DNA of 64,000 nt from assembly GCF_000337815.1 (NCBI RefSeq), contig NZ_AOLN01000011.1, forward strand, positions 248,001 through 312,000. The letters are read 5' to 3'. Below the pieces are notes generated by a model that saw only the letters and a program-made list of their open reading frames with translations, ran no database searches and was not told where the DNA came from. The position numbers and the translations under genes are program-made. This DNA is from Haloferax mucosum ATCC BAA-1512. GTDB taxonomy: Archaea; Halobacteriota; Halobacteria; Halobacteriales; Haloferacaceae. Positions 17,238-25,309 of the stretch are shown here, in pieces; the first letter of the stretch is position 1; every line of letters begins with the position of its first letter.

Positions 17238-18104
17238 ATGAGCGAAGCACGTTCCACCCAGGGCTGCCCCGAATGCGATGGACACCTCGGCGCGGAAGCC
17301 GGCGAAACCGTTTGCACCGACTGCGGACTCGTCGTTTCCGAGTACCGAATCGACCACGGTCCCGAATGGCGGTCGTTCGCCGACGACGACCGCAATCCCG
17401 CTCGCACGGGCGCACCGCTCACCCGGTCTCGTCACGACCGCGGTCTCTCGACCGAAATCGGCCGCTCGACGCGTATCAAGGGTCGCAAGCGCCGGAAGTT
17501 CGCCCGTCTACGCCGGCAACACAACCGCGCTCGGATCTCCTCGAAGCGTGAGCGCAACCAAGTGTACGCCTTCACCGAAATTCGCCGCGTGACCGGCGCA
17601 CTCGGCCTTCCAAACCACATCCGCGACCAAGCGTGCTCGCTGTTCGAGTCGGCGCAGAACGAAGACCTCCTGCGCGGCCGCTCGCTCGAAGGTTTCGCCG
17701 CCGCCTGCGTCTACGCCGCCTGTCGCGTCGGCGGTATCTCCCGGAGCATCGAGGAGGTCTGTACGGTCTCGAAATCGACCGAGTCCGAGCACCAAGCCGC
17801 CTACCGCGCGCTCAACCGCGAGCTCGGACTTCCCGTCGCACCCGCCGACCCGACCGAGTACCTACCGCGGTTCGCAACCAAACTCGACCTCGGCCGCGAC
17901 GTCGAACGCCGAGCGCGCGAGTACGTCGCCGACGCGCGCGATGAGGGACTCATCGCCGGTAAGAACCCCTGCGGCGTCGCCGCGGCGTGTCTCTACACGG
18001 CCGCCCGCGACCTCGACGTAGACTGCACGCAGTCCGCCGCCGCCGACGTTGCCGACGTGACGCCCGTGACACTCCGGAAAACGTACGTTGCGCTCCGCGA
18101 CTAA
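17238..18104 (+). CDS. tfb: Transcription initiation factor B (TFB)
   Basis: This is an archaeal TFIIB homologue that recruits RNA polymerase to TBP-bound promoters. The 288-aa protein has a zinc ribbon with C10, C13, C26 and C29, the B-finger/linker (about 40-90), and two cyclin-fold repeats (about 95-185 and 190-285; NQVYAFTEIRRVTGALGLP and KNPCGVAAACLYTAAR). It is somewhat shorter than the longest haloarchaeal TFBs. Haloarchaea carry many TFB paralogues, so this one may be condition-specific. A GTG three nt upstream is an alternative start. The promoter carries a perfect palindrome. Confidence 0.93.
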   Translation: MSEARSTQGCPECDGHLGAEAGETVCTDCGLVVSEYRIDHGPEWRSFADDDRNPARTGAPLTRSRHDRGLSTEIGRSTRIKGRKRRKFARLRRQHNRARISSKRERNQVYAFTEIRRVTGALGLPNHIRDQACSLFESAQNEDLLRGRSLEGFAAACVYAACRVGGISRSIEEVCTVSKSTESEHQAAYRALNRELGLPVAPADPTEYLPRFATKLDLGRDVERRAREYVADARDEGLIAGKNPCGVAAACLYTAARDLDVDCTQSAAADVADVTPVTLRKTYVALRD

Positions 18105-18246
18105 CCCCGGCGTTCCGATACGAAACTGCCGACGGACGAACTGACGAGAAATTCGGGCGACTCACTACTTCAGCGAACGGGTACGTACGAACGAGTTACG
18201 GGAACTCCAAGCGCGACCGCCCGACCGACGAATCCGACGCTCCTTC

Positions 18247-18909
18247 TCACCGACCGCAGACGCGAACCGCCGACGCGAGTTGTCGAATCCGAGTCCCGGG
18301 AAGACTATTCGGCGACGAGGTGACGACTGGTTCGAACCGCTCGACAGCCTCGCCCAGTCGGGCGTCCGCAGGAATCGCCGTGGTCGGCGCGCCGAGAACG
18401 TCCGCGAAGGCATCGACCGGCGGGTCATCGACGGTACGGTTGACCGCGACAGCGGCGAGACCGCATCCGAGTTCCCGAGCGAGTTCGCGGGTCCGAACCG
18501 CGTCCGCCAGCGCGTACTGTTTTGGAGACGCGACGATGACGCAGGCGTCTGCGATGGCGAGCGGGACGCCGGCATTGGCGCGCATGCCAGCCGGGCAGTC
18601 CACGACGACGTTCCCGTAGGCGACTTCGACCGCGTGGAGCGCGTCGTCGAGGTGTCGTACGTCGGCCGCGCGGGCACCAGCGAGTGTTCGCCCACACGGA
18701 AGTATCGAGACTGCCGCGCTCTCCCGGACCGCTTCAGTCGGCTCGGCTCGACCCGCGAGCACGTCGTGTAAGTCCGGTCCCGGCGCGTACGGGAGGTTCG
18801 CCATGCCGAGGTCGGCGTCTACGACGACGGCATCGAGGGCCGCGCCGAGTTCGAACGACAACGTTGACTTTCCGACCCCACCCTTGCCGGAGACGACCGC
18901 GAGAATCAC
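18247..18909 (-). CDS. MinD/ParA-type ATPase
   Basis: The 220-aa P-loop protein begins ILAVVSGKGGVGKSTLSFEL, with both deviant Walker A lysines. VVVDADLGMANLPY follows, and the Walker B-like NVVVDCPAGMRANA. MinD/ParA ATPases form ATP dimers on membranes or DNA and position cargo. There is no obvious C-terminal amphipathic membrane helix. The GTG start at 18909 overlaps the stop of the preceding gene (GTGA), so the two are translationally coupled. It is the last gene of a minus-strand group whose far end is MCM. Confidence 0.88.
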   Translation of the reverse strand: MILAVVSGKGGVGKSTLSFELGAALDAVVVDADLGMANLPYAPGPDLHDVLAGRAEPTEAVRESAAVSILPCGRTLAGARAADVRHLDDALHAVEVAYGNVVVDCPAGMRANAGVPLAIADACVIVASPKQYALADAVRTRELARELGCGLAAVAVNRTVDDPPVDAFADVLGAPTTAIPADARLGEAVERFEPVVTSSPNSLPGTRIRQLASAVRVCGR

Positions 18910-19910
18910 GCGAGCCTCCGGAGTGCGTCCACATCGGGGTCGGCGTCGGCCGCCCGGTCCGCAAGCGCCGTGGCGCGAGCGGCGAGTCGGCGCAGTCGGT
19001 CTCGTTCAGCGTCGAGCGATTCGACATCTTCGATACGCGCGTCCGAATCGGTGAGAGCCGTCGCCGCTTCGGCGACCGACGCGCCGTCGAGTCGTTCGGC
19101 GAGTTCAATTCGGCGCGACGCGCGGTCGAGAAGCGACGCGTCGAACTGTTGGTTGGTGGCGGGTGAGACCGGAACAGGGTCGGCTTCCGGTTCCGGCTCC
19201 GGTTCCGGTTCCGGTTCCGATGCGGGTTCGGTTTCCCGTTCCGAACCAGATTCAGATACGAATTCCGACTCCGGTTCGATGGACAGTTCACGAGTCTGTG
19301 GTTGCGAATCCGTTGGTTCTGTTTCTGACGGCAGTGAAATACGATTACCCGCGTCCGTCACGCAATCGTCTCGTGTCGTCTCGTCACCAACCGCGTCCGA
19401 AACACCGGTATCGACCGAATCAGAACCAGAGACCGCGGGTTCGCGTCCGGCCACGTCGCCTGCGGCCGAGGACGAGTTACCGACCGCGGCCGGCACCGCG
19501 TCCGCTGGCGGACGAGACGTACCAAGTTCCCGGACCACGTCCGCGGCCGTCGAGATATCTCGTCGGCTAGCCGACACCTCGTCAGCCCTGCCGAGGACGT
19601 CGATATCGACGACAGTCGAGGGGTCGAGGTCGCTGTCGGGATGGAAGACAGATTCGGACCCAGTACCGGACACGAGAGAGGCGGCCGGGCACGCGTACCC
19701 GAGTGCAATCGTCGATTCCGCGGGGACCGTACCCTCGAACCCGTCGTCGTCCCAACCGGAGGCCGGAACGCCATCGCGGCGGGGTGGAAGGACCGGTCCG
19801 TCGAGGCGGTTCCGGAGACGAACGCGCCGGTCAACCGGCGCGTCGTTGTCGAATTTGACCGTTACGAGGGCGACATCGCCCTCGACGGCTACGTCAACGT
19901 CGGAGTTCAC
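18906..19910 (-). CDS. Uncharacterised acidic haloarchaeal protein, coupled to the MinD ATPase
   Basis: The 334-aa protein has a beta-rich N-terminal domain (about 1-90, with VALVTVKFDNDAPVDRRVRL). A long disordered acidic middle follows (about 90-250, with a Pro-Glu repeat), then a C-terminal helical/coiled-coil domain (about 255-334). I recognise no family of known function. The start is a GTG at 19910, 26 nt downstream of a TATATAAA box, so the message should be leaderless. Its stop overlaps the GTG of the downstream MinD/ParA ATPase, which suggests a shared function. Confidence 0.7.
   Translation of the reverse strand: MNSDVDVAVEGDVALVTVKFDNDAPVDRRVRLRNRLDGPVLPPRRDGVPASGWDDDGFEGTVPAESTIALGYACPAASLVSGTGSESVFHPDSDLDPSTVVDIDVLGRADEVSASRRDISTAADVVRELGTSRPPADAVPAAVGNSSSAAGDVAGREPAVSGSDSVDTGVSDAVGDETTRDDCVTDAGNRISLPSETEPTDSQPQTRELSIEPESEFVSESGSERETEPASEPEPEPEPEPEADPVPVSPATNQQFDASLLDRASRRIELAERLDGASVAEAATALTDSDARIEDVESLDAERDRLRRLAARATALADRAADADPDVDALRRLA
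19185..19220. repeat. Six tandem hexamers TTCCGG
   Basis: Six near-identical hexamers (TTCCGG, with CTCCGG once and TTCCGA last) encode a Pro-Glu dipeptide repeat in the disordered middle of the gene on the minus strand. Length polymorphism by slippage is expected here. Confidence 0.85.
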
Positions 19911-19932
19911 AGCGGGGCTGGCCGCTCCATGG

Positions 19933-19940
19933 TATATAAA
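19933..19940 (-). promoter_or_regulatory. TATA box TATATAAA for the leaderless gene at 19910
   Basis: TATATAAA on the plus strand reads TTTATATA on the minus strand, 26 nt before the GTG at 19910. This gives the acidic protein and the MinD ATPase a promoter independent of MCM. Confidence 0.65.
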
Positions 19941-20018
19941 CCGATGCCCGAATGAGTGCGTGGCTCTCCGGAGACGCGTACGAATCCGACATCCGCGACA
20001 TCCGGCTACGCTATCGGC

Positions 20019-20951
20019 TCAACACGTGATGACGGGCGTCCCAAGCCATTGTACGGCAGTTTCTAAATCGGTGAACGGCTGGCGCATCAAGACGACCGGG
20101 GCGTTCAACTCCGCGATTCGGACGGCCGCGAGACCGTTCACGACCGTCTGCTGAAGATTGCCCGTGCCCGAGGTTGCGCTCCGAACGAAATCGTTTGGGC
20201 CGCGCGCGTCTGCGACGAGTTCGCGGACGGTGGCATCGAACTCGTCGCCGAGTTCGGTGCTGAGATACGCCCGAAGCTCGCGCCGCCGGTTCGCAATCGC
20301 ATCCCGGATTCGAAGCCGTTCTTCGCGGCCGTCGCGTGCGCGGCGGGCCGCGCGTTCGAGCGCGTCGAGACGTTGTTTGGCGGCGACGCGCTCCGTCTCC
20401 ACCTCGGAGAGTTCCGTGGCGACTTCGACGAGTTCTGACTGCGTGGCGGCCGCCGCCTCCTCGTCGTCCGCCTCGCGGTGGGCGTTGAGTCGTCCGCGGA
20501 GCGTCGCCACACGCTCTCGAAGCCGACTCTCGTCGTCGCCCGCGGCGGCAACTCGGCGGCGCGCCTCCCGAAGGTCGGACGCCGACGGCGCCGGGAGCGT
20601 AGCAGTGTTCTCGTCGCTGTCGGGTTCGCGTTCCAGAAGTCGCGCTTCGAGTCGAGCGAGGTCGTCATCAACCGGGGTGGCTAATTCGCGTGAACGGCCG
20701 ACCGCAACGAGCAGTTCACCGCGAGACAGCGGCGAGTTGGGTGCGGGAATTCGGGCGAGTCGGTCGTACCCCGGCCCCGGCTCCGGGCACTCGATACACA
20801 GCCCGGTATCGGGTGCGCTGTCAGTACAGTCTGCGTCCCTCCCCGAGTCGGTTCGAACCGCATCGACGACCTCGTTAGGGTCGAGTCGCTCCGAAGAAAG
20901 GTCGATAGCACGGCCCGTGCGAACGGTTCCGTCGGGGAGTCGAAGCCTCAT
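20019..20951 (-). CDS. Uncharacterised coiled-coil protein of the MCM-linked cluster
   Basis: The 310-aa protein has an N-terminal beta domain (about 1-90, MRLRLPDGTVRTGRAIDLSS) with CIECPEPGPGYDRLA. A long coiled coil follows (about 100-230, Arg/Glu/Ala-rich), then a C-terminal domain (about 235-310) ending with VVLMRQPFTDLETAVQWLGTP. Its ATG overlaps the stop of the preceding small gene (ATGA). No family of known function is recognised. The coiled coil suggests oligomerisation or a scaffold. Confidence 0.7.
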   Translation of the reverse strand: MRLRLPDGTVRTGRAIDLSSERLDPNEVVDAVRTDSGRDADCTDSAPDTGLCIECPEPGPGYDRLARIPAPNSPLSRGELLVAVGRSRELATPVDDDLARLEARLLEREPDSDENTATLPAPSASDLREARRRVAAAGDDESRLRERVATLRGRLNAHREADDEEAAAATQSELVEVATELSEVETERVAAKQRLDALERAARRARDGREERLRIRDAIANRRRELRAYLSTELGDEFDATVRELVADARGPNDFVRSATSGTGNLQQTVVNGLAAVRIAELNAPVVLMRQPFTDLETAVQWLGTPVITC

Positions 20952-21286
20952 AGCTCTCGGTCTCGCATCTCCGACGCGGACGGGTAGTCTGTCCCGACGA
21001 CGAATTTGCTGTACGGCGTCGCCGATGAGTCCCGCGACTCGTACGCCGCGGCCGCCTCGCGGACCGGTTCGGGGACGGCAGTGAACTCGTTGAACGGCTC
21101 AGTTCGCTCGATTTGCACGTCCGCGTCGTGTTTCTCTCGGAGTCGAAGCGCGAGAAAGGCGGCCAGTTCCGTCTCGCTGAATAACGCGGCGCGTCCGAAT
21201 CGCCGGACGACCACGTTGTCGTGGGTTCGGCAGATGTTCCGAAGTGTCGTCCGCGCCGCCTGCGAGTAGGTCACGACCAACAGCAC
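20948..21286 (-). CDS. Uncharacterised 112-aa haloarchaeal protein of the MCM-linked cluster
   Basis: The protein starts VLLVVTYSQAARTTLRNICR and contains VVRRFGRAALFSETELAAFLALRLREKH, an alpha/beta pattern without a known catalytic motif. I prefer the GTG at 21286 because the hydrophobic strand typical of such a fold begins there; a TTG at 21313 is possible. The stop overlaps the next start by 4 bp. A 130-bp gap with a hairpin and AT-rich DNA precedes it, so it may have its own promoter. Confidence 0.65.
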   Translation of the reverse strand: MLLVVTYSQAARTTLRNICRTHDNVVVRRFGRAALFSETELAAFLALRLREKHDADVQIERTEPFNEFTAVPEPVREAAAAYESRDSSATPYSKFVVGTDYPSASEMRDREL

Positions 21287-21370
21287 GAGCAGTCGGTCAC
21301 GGAGTCGGAACAAAAATCGTTCGACGTGCCGTATTTCGTGTCGTTAGGGCGTCTTGTTTCGGAATTGGAT

Positions 21371-21415
21371 ATTCAGAAATAGCTGAATTTCGATGTTGCC
21401 CCGGTACCACGGGGC
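21371..21415. promoter_or_regulatory. Two inverted repeats between genes of the MCM-linked cluster
   Basis: ATTCAG (21371-21376) and CTGAAT (21383-21388) form one dyad, and CCCCG (21400-21404) with CGGGG (21411-21415) a second. On the minus strand the GC-rich hairpin directly follows the stop of the 100-aa gene. It may act as a processing or attenuation element, while the AT-rich dyad may belong to the promoter of the next gene. Confidence 0.4.
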
Positions 21416-21420
21416 GGCGG

Positions 21421-21723
21421 TCAGACGCGCTCGACCGAAAAGGACACGTCGTCTCCGTCGTCGGTCGCGTTGGCCAAGAGGTCGCGGACGCGTGCTGTCG
21501 CCTCGTCCGCCGTTGCGGCGAGGACGACGATACCTTCCACACGGTCGTCGCCGACGGCTCTCCACGCGTCGAGTGCTTCGTCGCCGGTTTCGGACTCGAA
21601 CTCCGTTGCGAACGTCCGGAGGATGGTAACGACGCGGCGTTCGGTTCCTTCAAGGTCAGATTCCCCCGATTCGAGGTCCCGGATGGCGTCTTCGATGTTT
21701 CGGAGCGCGGAGATTCGGTCCAT
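21421..21723 (-). CDS. Uncharacterised acidic 100-aa protein directly after MCM
   Basis: The gene starts at the very base after the MCM stop codon, so it is almost certainly co-translated with MCM. The protein is acidic and helical at the N-terminus (MDRISALRNIEDAIRDLESG), with an alpha/beta C-terminal part (RVEGIVVLAATADEATARVRDLL). No known motif is visible. Zero spacing to a replicative helicase makes it a candidate MCM-associated factor. Confidence 0.7.
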   Translation of the reverse strand: MDRISALRNIEDAIRDLESGESDLEGTERRVVTILRTFATEFESETGDEALDAWRAVGDDRVEGIVVLAATADEATARVRDLLANATDDGDDVSFSVERV

Positions 21724-23832
21724 CTATGTCGCCCGGTAGACGTCCCCGCGCGGTTCGTAGATGTCGCCTTTCATCTTGAGTTTCTCCAGTTGGTCGATGA
21801 CGGTCTTTTCGTCCATGTTCAACTCGGTGTTGGCCCGCTCGACAACCTCTTCGTGCGGTGCGCCCTCCTCGTACTCTTCCTGCATGGTGCGGATGAGTTC
21901 GAGCAGGTTCTTGATGCGGTCTCGCTGGGTCTTCGAGCGCCCGGTCTCTACGATGTCGGCGTCGAACTCGCCGGTCTCGGGGTCCATCCCGATGTCGCGG
22001 AGACACGACTCGACGATGCCGGTGACGCGTTCTGCGTCCTCGCGGGTTACCTTGTCTGAGAGCCGAACACGTGCTGACGCCTCGCCGAGTCGAACGAGCG
22101 CTTCGAGCTTTCGCGCCGTCACGGGAACGGGGGCGTCTTCGTCGGCCCCGCGGGCCCGGAAGTCCACGTAGAAATCGCGGATGACGTTCTTCGCTTCCTC
22201 CGTCATCGTCGGGTAACACGTCCGTTTCGCGTAGGCGATGTACTTGCGCAGGAGTTCCGCGTCGATGGCCGGTGCGACCTCGTTGGTGACGGATTCGACC
22301 TGCGCTTCGGTAAACTCGGAGTTGGCGACGTTCGTCCGCTGGGTGTTCAACTCCCCGGCGTAGTTCGTCTTGAGGATGTGTTCTGCGAGTTCGGAGTCAG
22401 TGTCGGGGTCGGGGTTGTCCGTGACCGTGAAGATGAGGTCGAAACGAGAGATAAGCGCCGGTTCGAGGTCGATCTGTTCGCCGATAGATTCGTACTGGTC
22501 GAACCGCCCGTACTTGGGGTTCGCCGCGCCGAGAAGCGAACACCGCGACTTGAGCGTCGCGTTGATCCCTGCCTTCGAGACCGAAATCTGCTGTTGTTCG
22601 AGGCCCTCGTGCATCGCAGAGCGGTCTTCGCTTCGCATCTTGTCCAGCTCGTCGACAGCCGCGATTCCCTTGTCGGCGAGGACGAGCGCACCCGCTTCGA
22701 GCGTCCACTGCTGGCCGTCGCCGAAATCGTCGCGGACCGCCGCAGCGGTCAAACCGGCGGACGAAGAACCCTTACCAGAGGTGTAGACGGAGCGTGGTGC
22801 AATATTCCGGATATATGCCAACATCTGCGATTTGCCAGTACCGGGGTCCCCTATCAACAGCATGTGCAGGTCGCCGCGAATCCGAGAGCCGTCTGGAAGG
22901 TGCTTCGTAACGCCCGAGAAGAGTTGGAGAATCATGGCGAGTTTCTCCTGTTCGTAGCCGTAGATGGCCGGGGCCACGGAGTCGATCATCTCCTCGTAGA
23001 TATCGGGCTTGTTAGAAAGTTCGATGATTTGGGCCACGTCATCGTCGGTAATCTCCATGTCTTCGAACTCCTCGTCCTCGATGGCGAGCGAGATGCCTTC
23101 CATGTAGTAGTCGAAGACTGGCGTCTTCTCGTTGCCCGAGGTTTGTTGTTCGATGTGGAGGATGCCGACGGCGGTGACGTGGTCGCCGGCGGTGACCATC
23201 CCGGTCACGTCGTCGGAGAGGTTGATGTCGATGCTCTGTGGCGTCTCGCCCCCGCGCAGGCCTTCGGGGGACTCTTGGACGCGCAACTTCTGTGAATCGA
23301 CGAAGTTCGACTGGTCGAAGTCGATACGGAACGGTCCCTGTCGTTCACACCCTTGACACTCGTGAGGTTCCTGAAAGCCGCCGTCGCCCTGTGGAATGTA
23401 ACTCATCGTCCCACAGCGCTGGCACTCGAACGCGGCTTCCGTGATTTTCGGGCGCACGTCGGTCGCCTTCCGGACGATTCCTTGTACGGAGATGAGCGTC
23501 CCGATGTGGTCGTCGTTGACCCGGATATTCCGAATATCGACCGTTTCGGGGAGGTTTCGCATCCGAACGTGCGCCTGTCCGAGTTTGACGTCCGCCGGTA
23601 GGTCGAACAGGCGAAGCGCCTCTTCGGCGTACTCCTGATACTGCCCGGGTTTCGTGATGTAGTCGTCGGCGAGTTCGGCGTCGAACCTGTATAGGTCGTC
23701 GTAGTCGATGTACAGCGAGCGCTTTTCTTTCGGGTACTGCTGTGCGAGCGTCCCGATTTCCTCTCGATAGTAGTTGCGGTAGAACTCGATAAACCGCTCT
23801 GTAAGGTCTCGATTCTGCGGGGCCTGCGCCAT
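21724..23832 (-). CDS. mcm: Replicative helicase MCM
   Basis: The 702-aa AAA+ hexameric 3'-5' helicase unwinds DNA at the fork. The N-terminal domain has a zinc module with C137, C140, C159 and C162. The motor domain has Walker A GDPGTGKSQ (about 330), Walker B AVDELDKM, sensor/arginine-finger SRFDLIF, and a C-terminal winged helix. I use the ATG at 23832 (MAQAPQNRDL), which gives the length I recall for Haloferax MCM; an in-frame extension to 23853 is not family-like. There is no intein, although some haloarchaeal MCM genes carry them. Uncharacterised genes follow it downstream. Confidence 0.97.
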   Translation of the reverse strand: MAQAPQNRDLTERFIEFYRNYYREEIGTLAQQYPKEKRSLYIDYDDLYRFDAELADDYITKPGQYQEYAEEALRLFDLPADVKLGQAHVRMRNLPETVDIRNIRVNDDHIGTLISVQGIVRKATDVRPKITEAAFECQRCGTMSYIPQGDGGFQEPHECQGCERQGPFRIDFDQSNFVDSQKLRVQESPEGLRGGETPQSIDINLSDDVTGMVTAGDHVTAVGILHIEQQTSGNEKTPVFDYYMEGISLAIEDEEFEDMEITDDDVAQIIELSNKPDIYEEMIDSVAPAIYGYEQEKLAMILQLFSGVTKHLPDGSRIRGDLHMLLIGDPGTGKSQMLAYIRNIAPRSVYTSGKGSSSAGLTAAAVRDDFGDGQQWTLEAGALVLADKGIAAVDELDKMRSEDRSAMHEGLEQQQISVSKAGINATLKSRCSLLGAANPKYGRFDQYESIGEQIDLEPALISRFDLIFTVTDNPDPDTDSELAEHILKTNYAGELNTQRTNVANSEFTEAQVESVTNEVAPAIDAELLRKYIAYAKRTCYPTMTEEAKNVIRDFYVDFRARGADEDAPVPVTARKLEALVRLGEASARVRLSDKVTREDAERVTGIVESCLRDIGMDPETGEFDADIVETGRSKTQRDRIKNLLELIRTMQEEYEEGAPHEEVVERANTELNMDEKTVIDQLEKLKMKGDIYEPRGDVYRAT

Positions 23833-23944
23833 CGCACAGGGGTATGTCCCCAACCGGTTAAGAACCTTCGTCGTCGTTACCGGTTAGTTTCGTGTCAGGA
23901 TTCCGTATCGGTTCGAGGCAGTCGAAACGAGCGGCGAGCAGAGA

Positions 23945-24550
23945 CTACAGCGAGACGTCCGTCTCGATGTCTTCTGTCGCCTCTCGAAGTCCGTCGCGGC
24001 GGGCGTCTTCGGCCAGTCGTCCGGAGAGGTCGTCGTCGGTGAGCAACTCAGCGAAGTCGTCGCGGAACCGGTGGTTGACCCGCGTTGACTGGATGTCGGC
24101 TTCCGCGACAGGTCGGAGTTCGTCGATAACGTCGGTCGGGACGTCGAACGTCTCGGCTAGCATGTCGTCGTCCGCGCCACCGACGAGGAGTTTGTCGAAG
24201 CGGTCGGCGTCGAACGGGAACTCACGGTCGCTCTCGCGGACGAGATGGAGGTCGAACCGCGCGGTTCGAACCGTCGCGGGCGCGATATCGAGTTCGACCG
24301 CGAGGGCGTCGTCCGTCTCACCGTCGAAGTAGCCGACGACGAGCGAGACGAGCGCGTCGTCCGAAAGGTCGGTTTCGAACTCGTAGCGCTCGCGCATCGT
24401 CGTCACGAGGCCGCGGACGCGAGCACGGACTTCCTCGGGGTCGTCCACGTCGGCGAGGGAGCCGCGCGATTCGGACTGCCGTTCGGTGACGGTGTCCGAC
24501 CCGGTCGTCTCGATGAAGATATCGCGGAGTTCGGCGGTCTTCTCGTCCAT
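23945..24550 (-). CDS. Conditioned-medium-induced protein 4 (CMI4)-like, HTH-like
   Basis: The 201-aa acidic protein has two repeated helical segments that resemble sigma-like or Trp-repressor-like HTH domains: DDALAVELDIAPATVRTARFDL and DDDMLAETFDVPTDVIDELRP. I recognise it as the haloarchaeal family annotated conditioned medium-induced protein 4, whose biochemical role is unknown. It is upstream of MCM on the same strand, 112 bp apart. DNA binding is inferred from the HTH patterns. Confidence 0.65.
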   Translation of the reverse strand: MDEKTAELRDIFIETTGSDTVTERQSESRGSLADVDDPEEVRARVRGLVTTMRERYEFETDLSDDALVSLVVGYFDGETDDALAVELDIAPATVRTARFDLHLVRESDREFPFDADRFDKLLVGGADDDMLAETFDVPTDVIDELRPVAEADIQSTRVNHRFRDDFAELLTDDDLSGRLAEDARRDGLREATEDIETDVSL

Positions 24551-24686
24551 ACCCGAGAGATGGAACCGCCAGCGTCTTTAATCGTGTTGTCGCGCGCGAT
24601 CGGAATCGCCCAAAGTGGAGGCGGTCGAGACACGCACACCGTGACAGTAAATCCACAGAAAACGCCGGTGAGGCGGTATTACATCC

Positions 24687-24716
24687 CGTAAACCGATACT
24701 TTCAACTAGGTTTACG
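24687..24716. promoter_or_regulatory. BirA-like biotin operator upstream of bioY
   Basis: CGTAAACC (24687-24694) and GGTTTACG (24709-24716) are perfect inverse complements with a 14-nt spacer. The known BirA operator consensus is TTGTAAACC-N14-16-GGTTTACAA, so both the half-sites and the spacing match. The dyad ends 14 nt before the bioY start and covers the core promoter, as expected of a repressor site. Confidence 0.75.
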
Positions 24717-24730
24717 CGCCAGCGACACGC

Positions 24731-25309
24731 ATGGCAACAGAACACGAATCGGTCGAACTCGTCGGCGACGAACTCGTCGGCAACATCGCCCGTTCCGCCC
24801 TGTTCGCGGCGCTCATGGGTGCGGGTTCGTACGTCTCGTTCCCGAATCCGATTTCACCGATTCCGGTGACGATGCAGGTGCTCGTCGTCTTCTTGGCGGG
24901 CATCTTCCTCGGTCCCATTTGGGGCGGCGCGTCGATGGGGTTGTACCTCGCCGCTGGCGGACTCGGCGCACCCGTCTTCGCCGGTGGGTCTGCCGGGTTT
25001 GCTCCGCTCGTCGGCCCGACCGCCGGGTACCTCTGGTCGTACCCGCTCGCGGCCACGCTCGTCGGCGCTCTCGTCCACGGCGGCGTCGAACTCCGCGATT
25101 ACCGCGTGGGTACGCCGCGACTCGTCAGCGCGATGGTCGCCGGAACGCTCGTCGTCTACACGCTCGGGACGGTCGGCTTCGCGTACGTCCAAGGGGTCAG
25201 CCTCCAATCGGCCTTCTGGGCGGCCTCGGCCGCCTTCATCCCGGTCGAGGCGTTCAAAATCGCCGCCGCCGTCGGTATCGTTCGCTCGGATGCCATCGCG
25301 GCACAGTAG
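24731..25309 (+). CDS. bioY: Biotin transporter S component BioY
   Basis: The 192-aa membrane protein has six helices and the BioY signature region PNPISPIPVTMQVLVVFLAG, LYLAAGGLGAPVFAGGSAG and PTAGYLWSYPLA. BioY binds biotin in the membrane and works with an energy-coupling module. Here an ABC ATPase and a membrane T protein follow directly (bioM, bioN), making a complete ECF biotin importer. A BirA-like dyad in the promoter indicates repression by biotin. The stop is adjacent to the bioM start. Confidence 0.94.
   Translation: MATEHESVELVGDELVGNIARSALFAALMGAGSYVSFPNPISPIPVTMQVLVVFLAGIFLGPIWGGASMGLYLAAGGLGAPVFAGGSAGFAPLVGPTAGYLWSYPLAATLVGALVHGGVELRDYRVGTPRLVSAMVAGTLVVYTLGTVGFAYVQGVSLQSAFWAASAAFIPVEAFKIAAAVGIVRSDAIAAQ

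Noticed and set aside
21724-23853. Intein in MCM
   Set aside because: The length of 702 aa and the uninterrupted Walker A/B motifs show no intein insertion.
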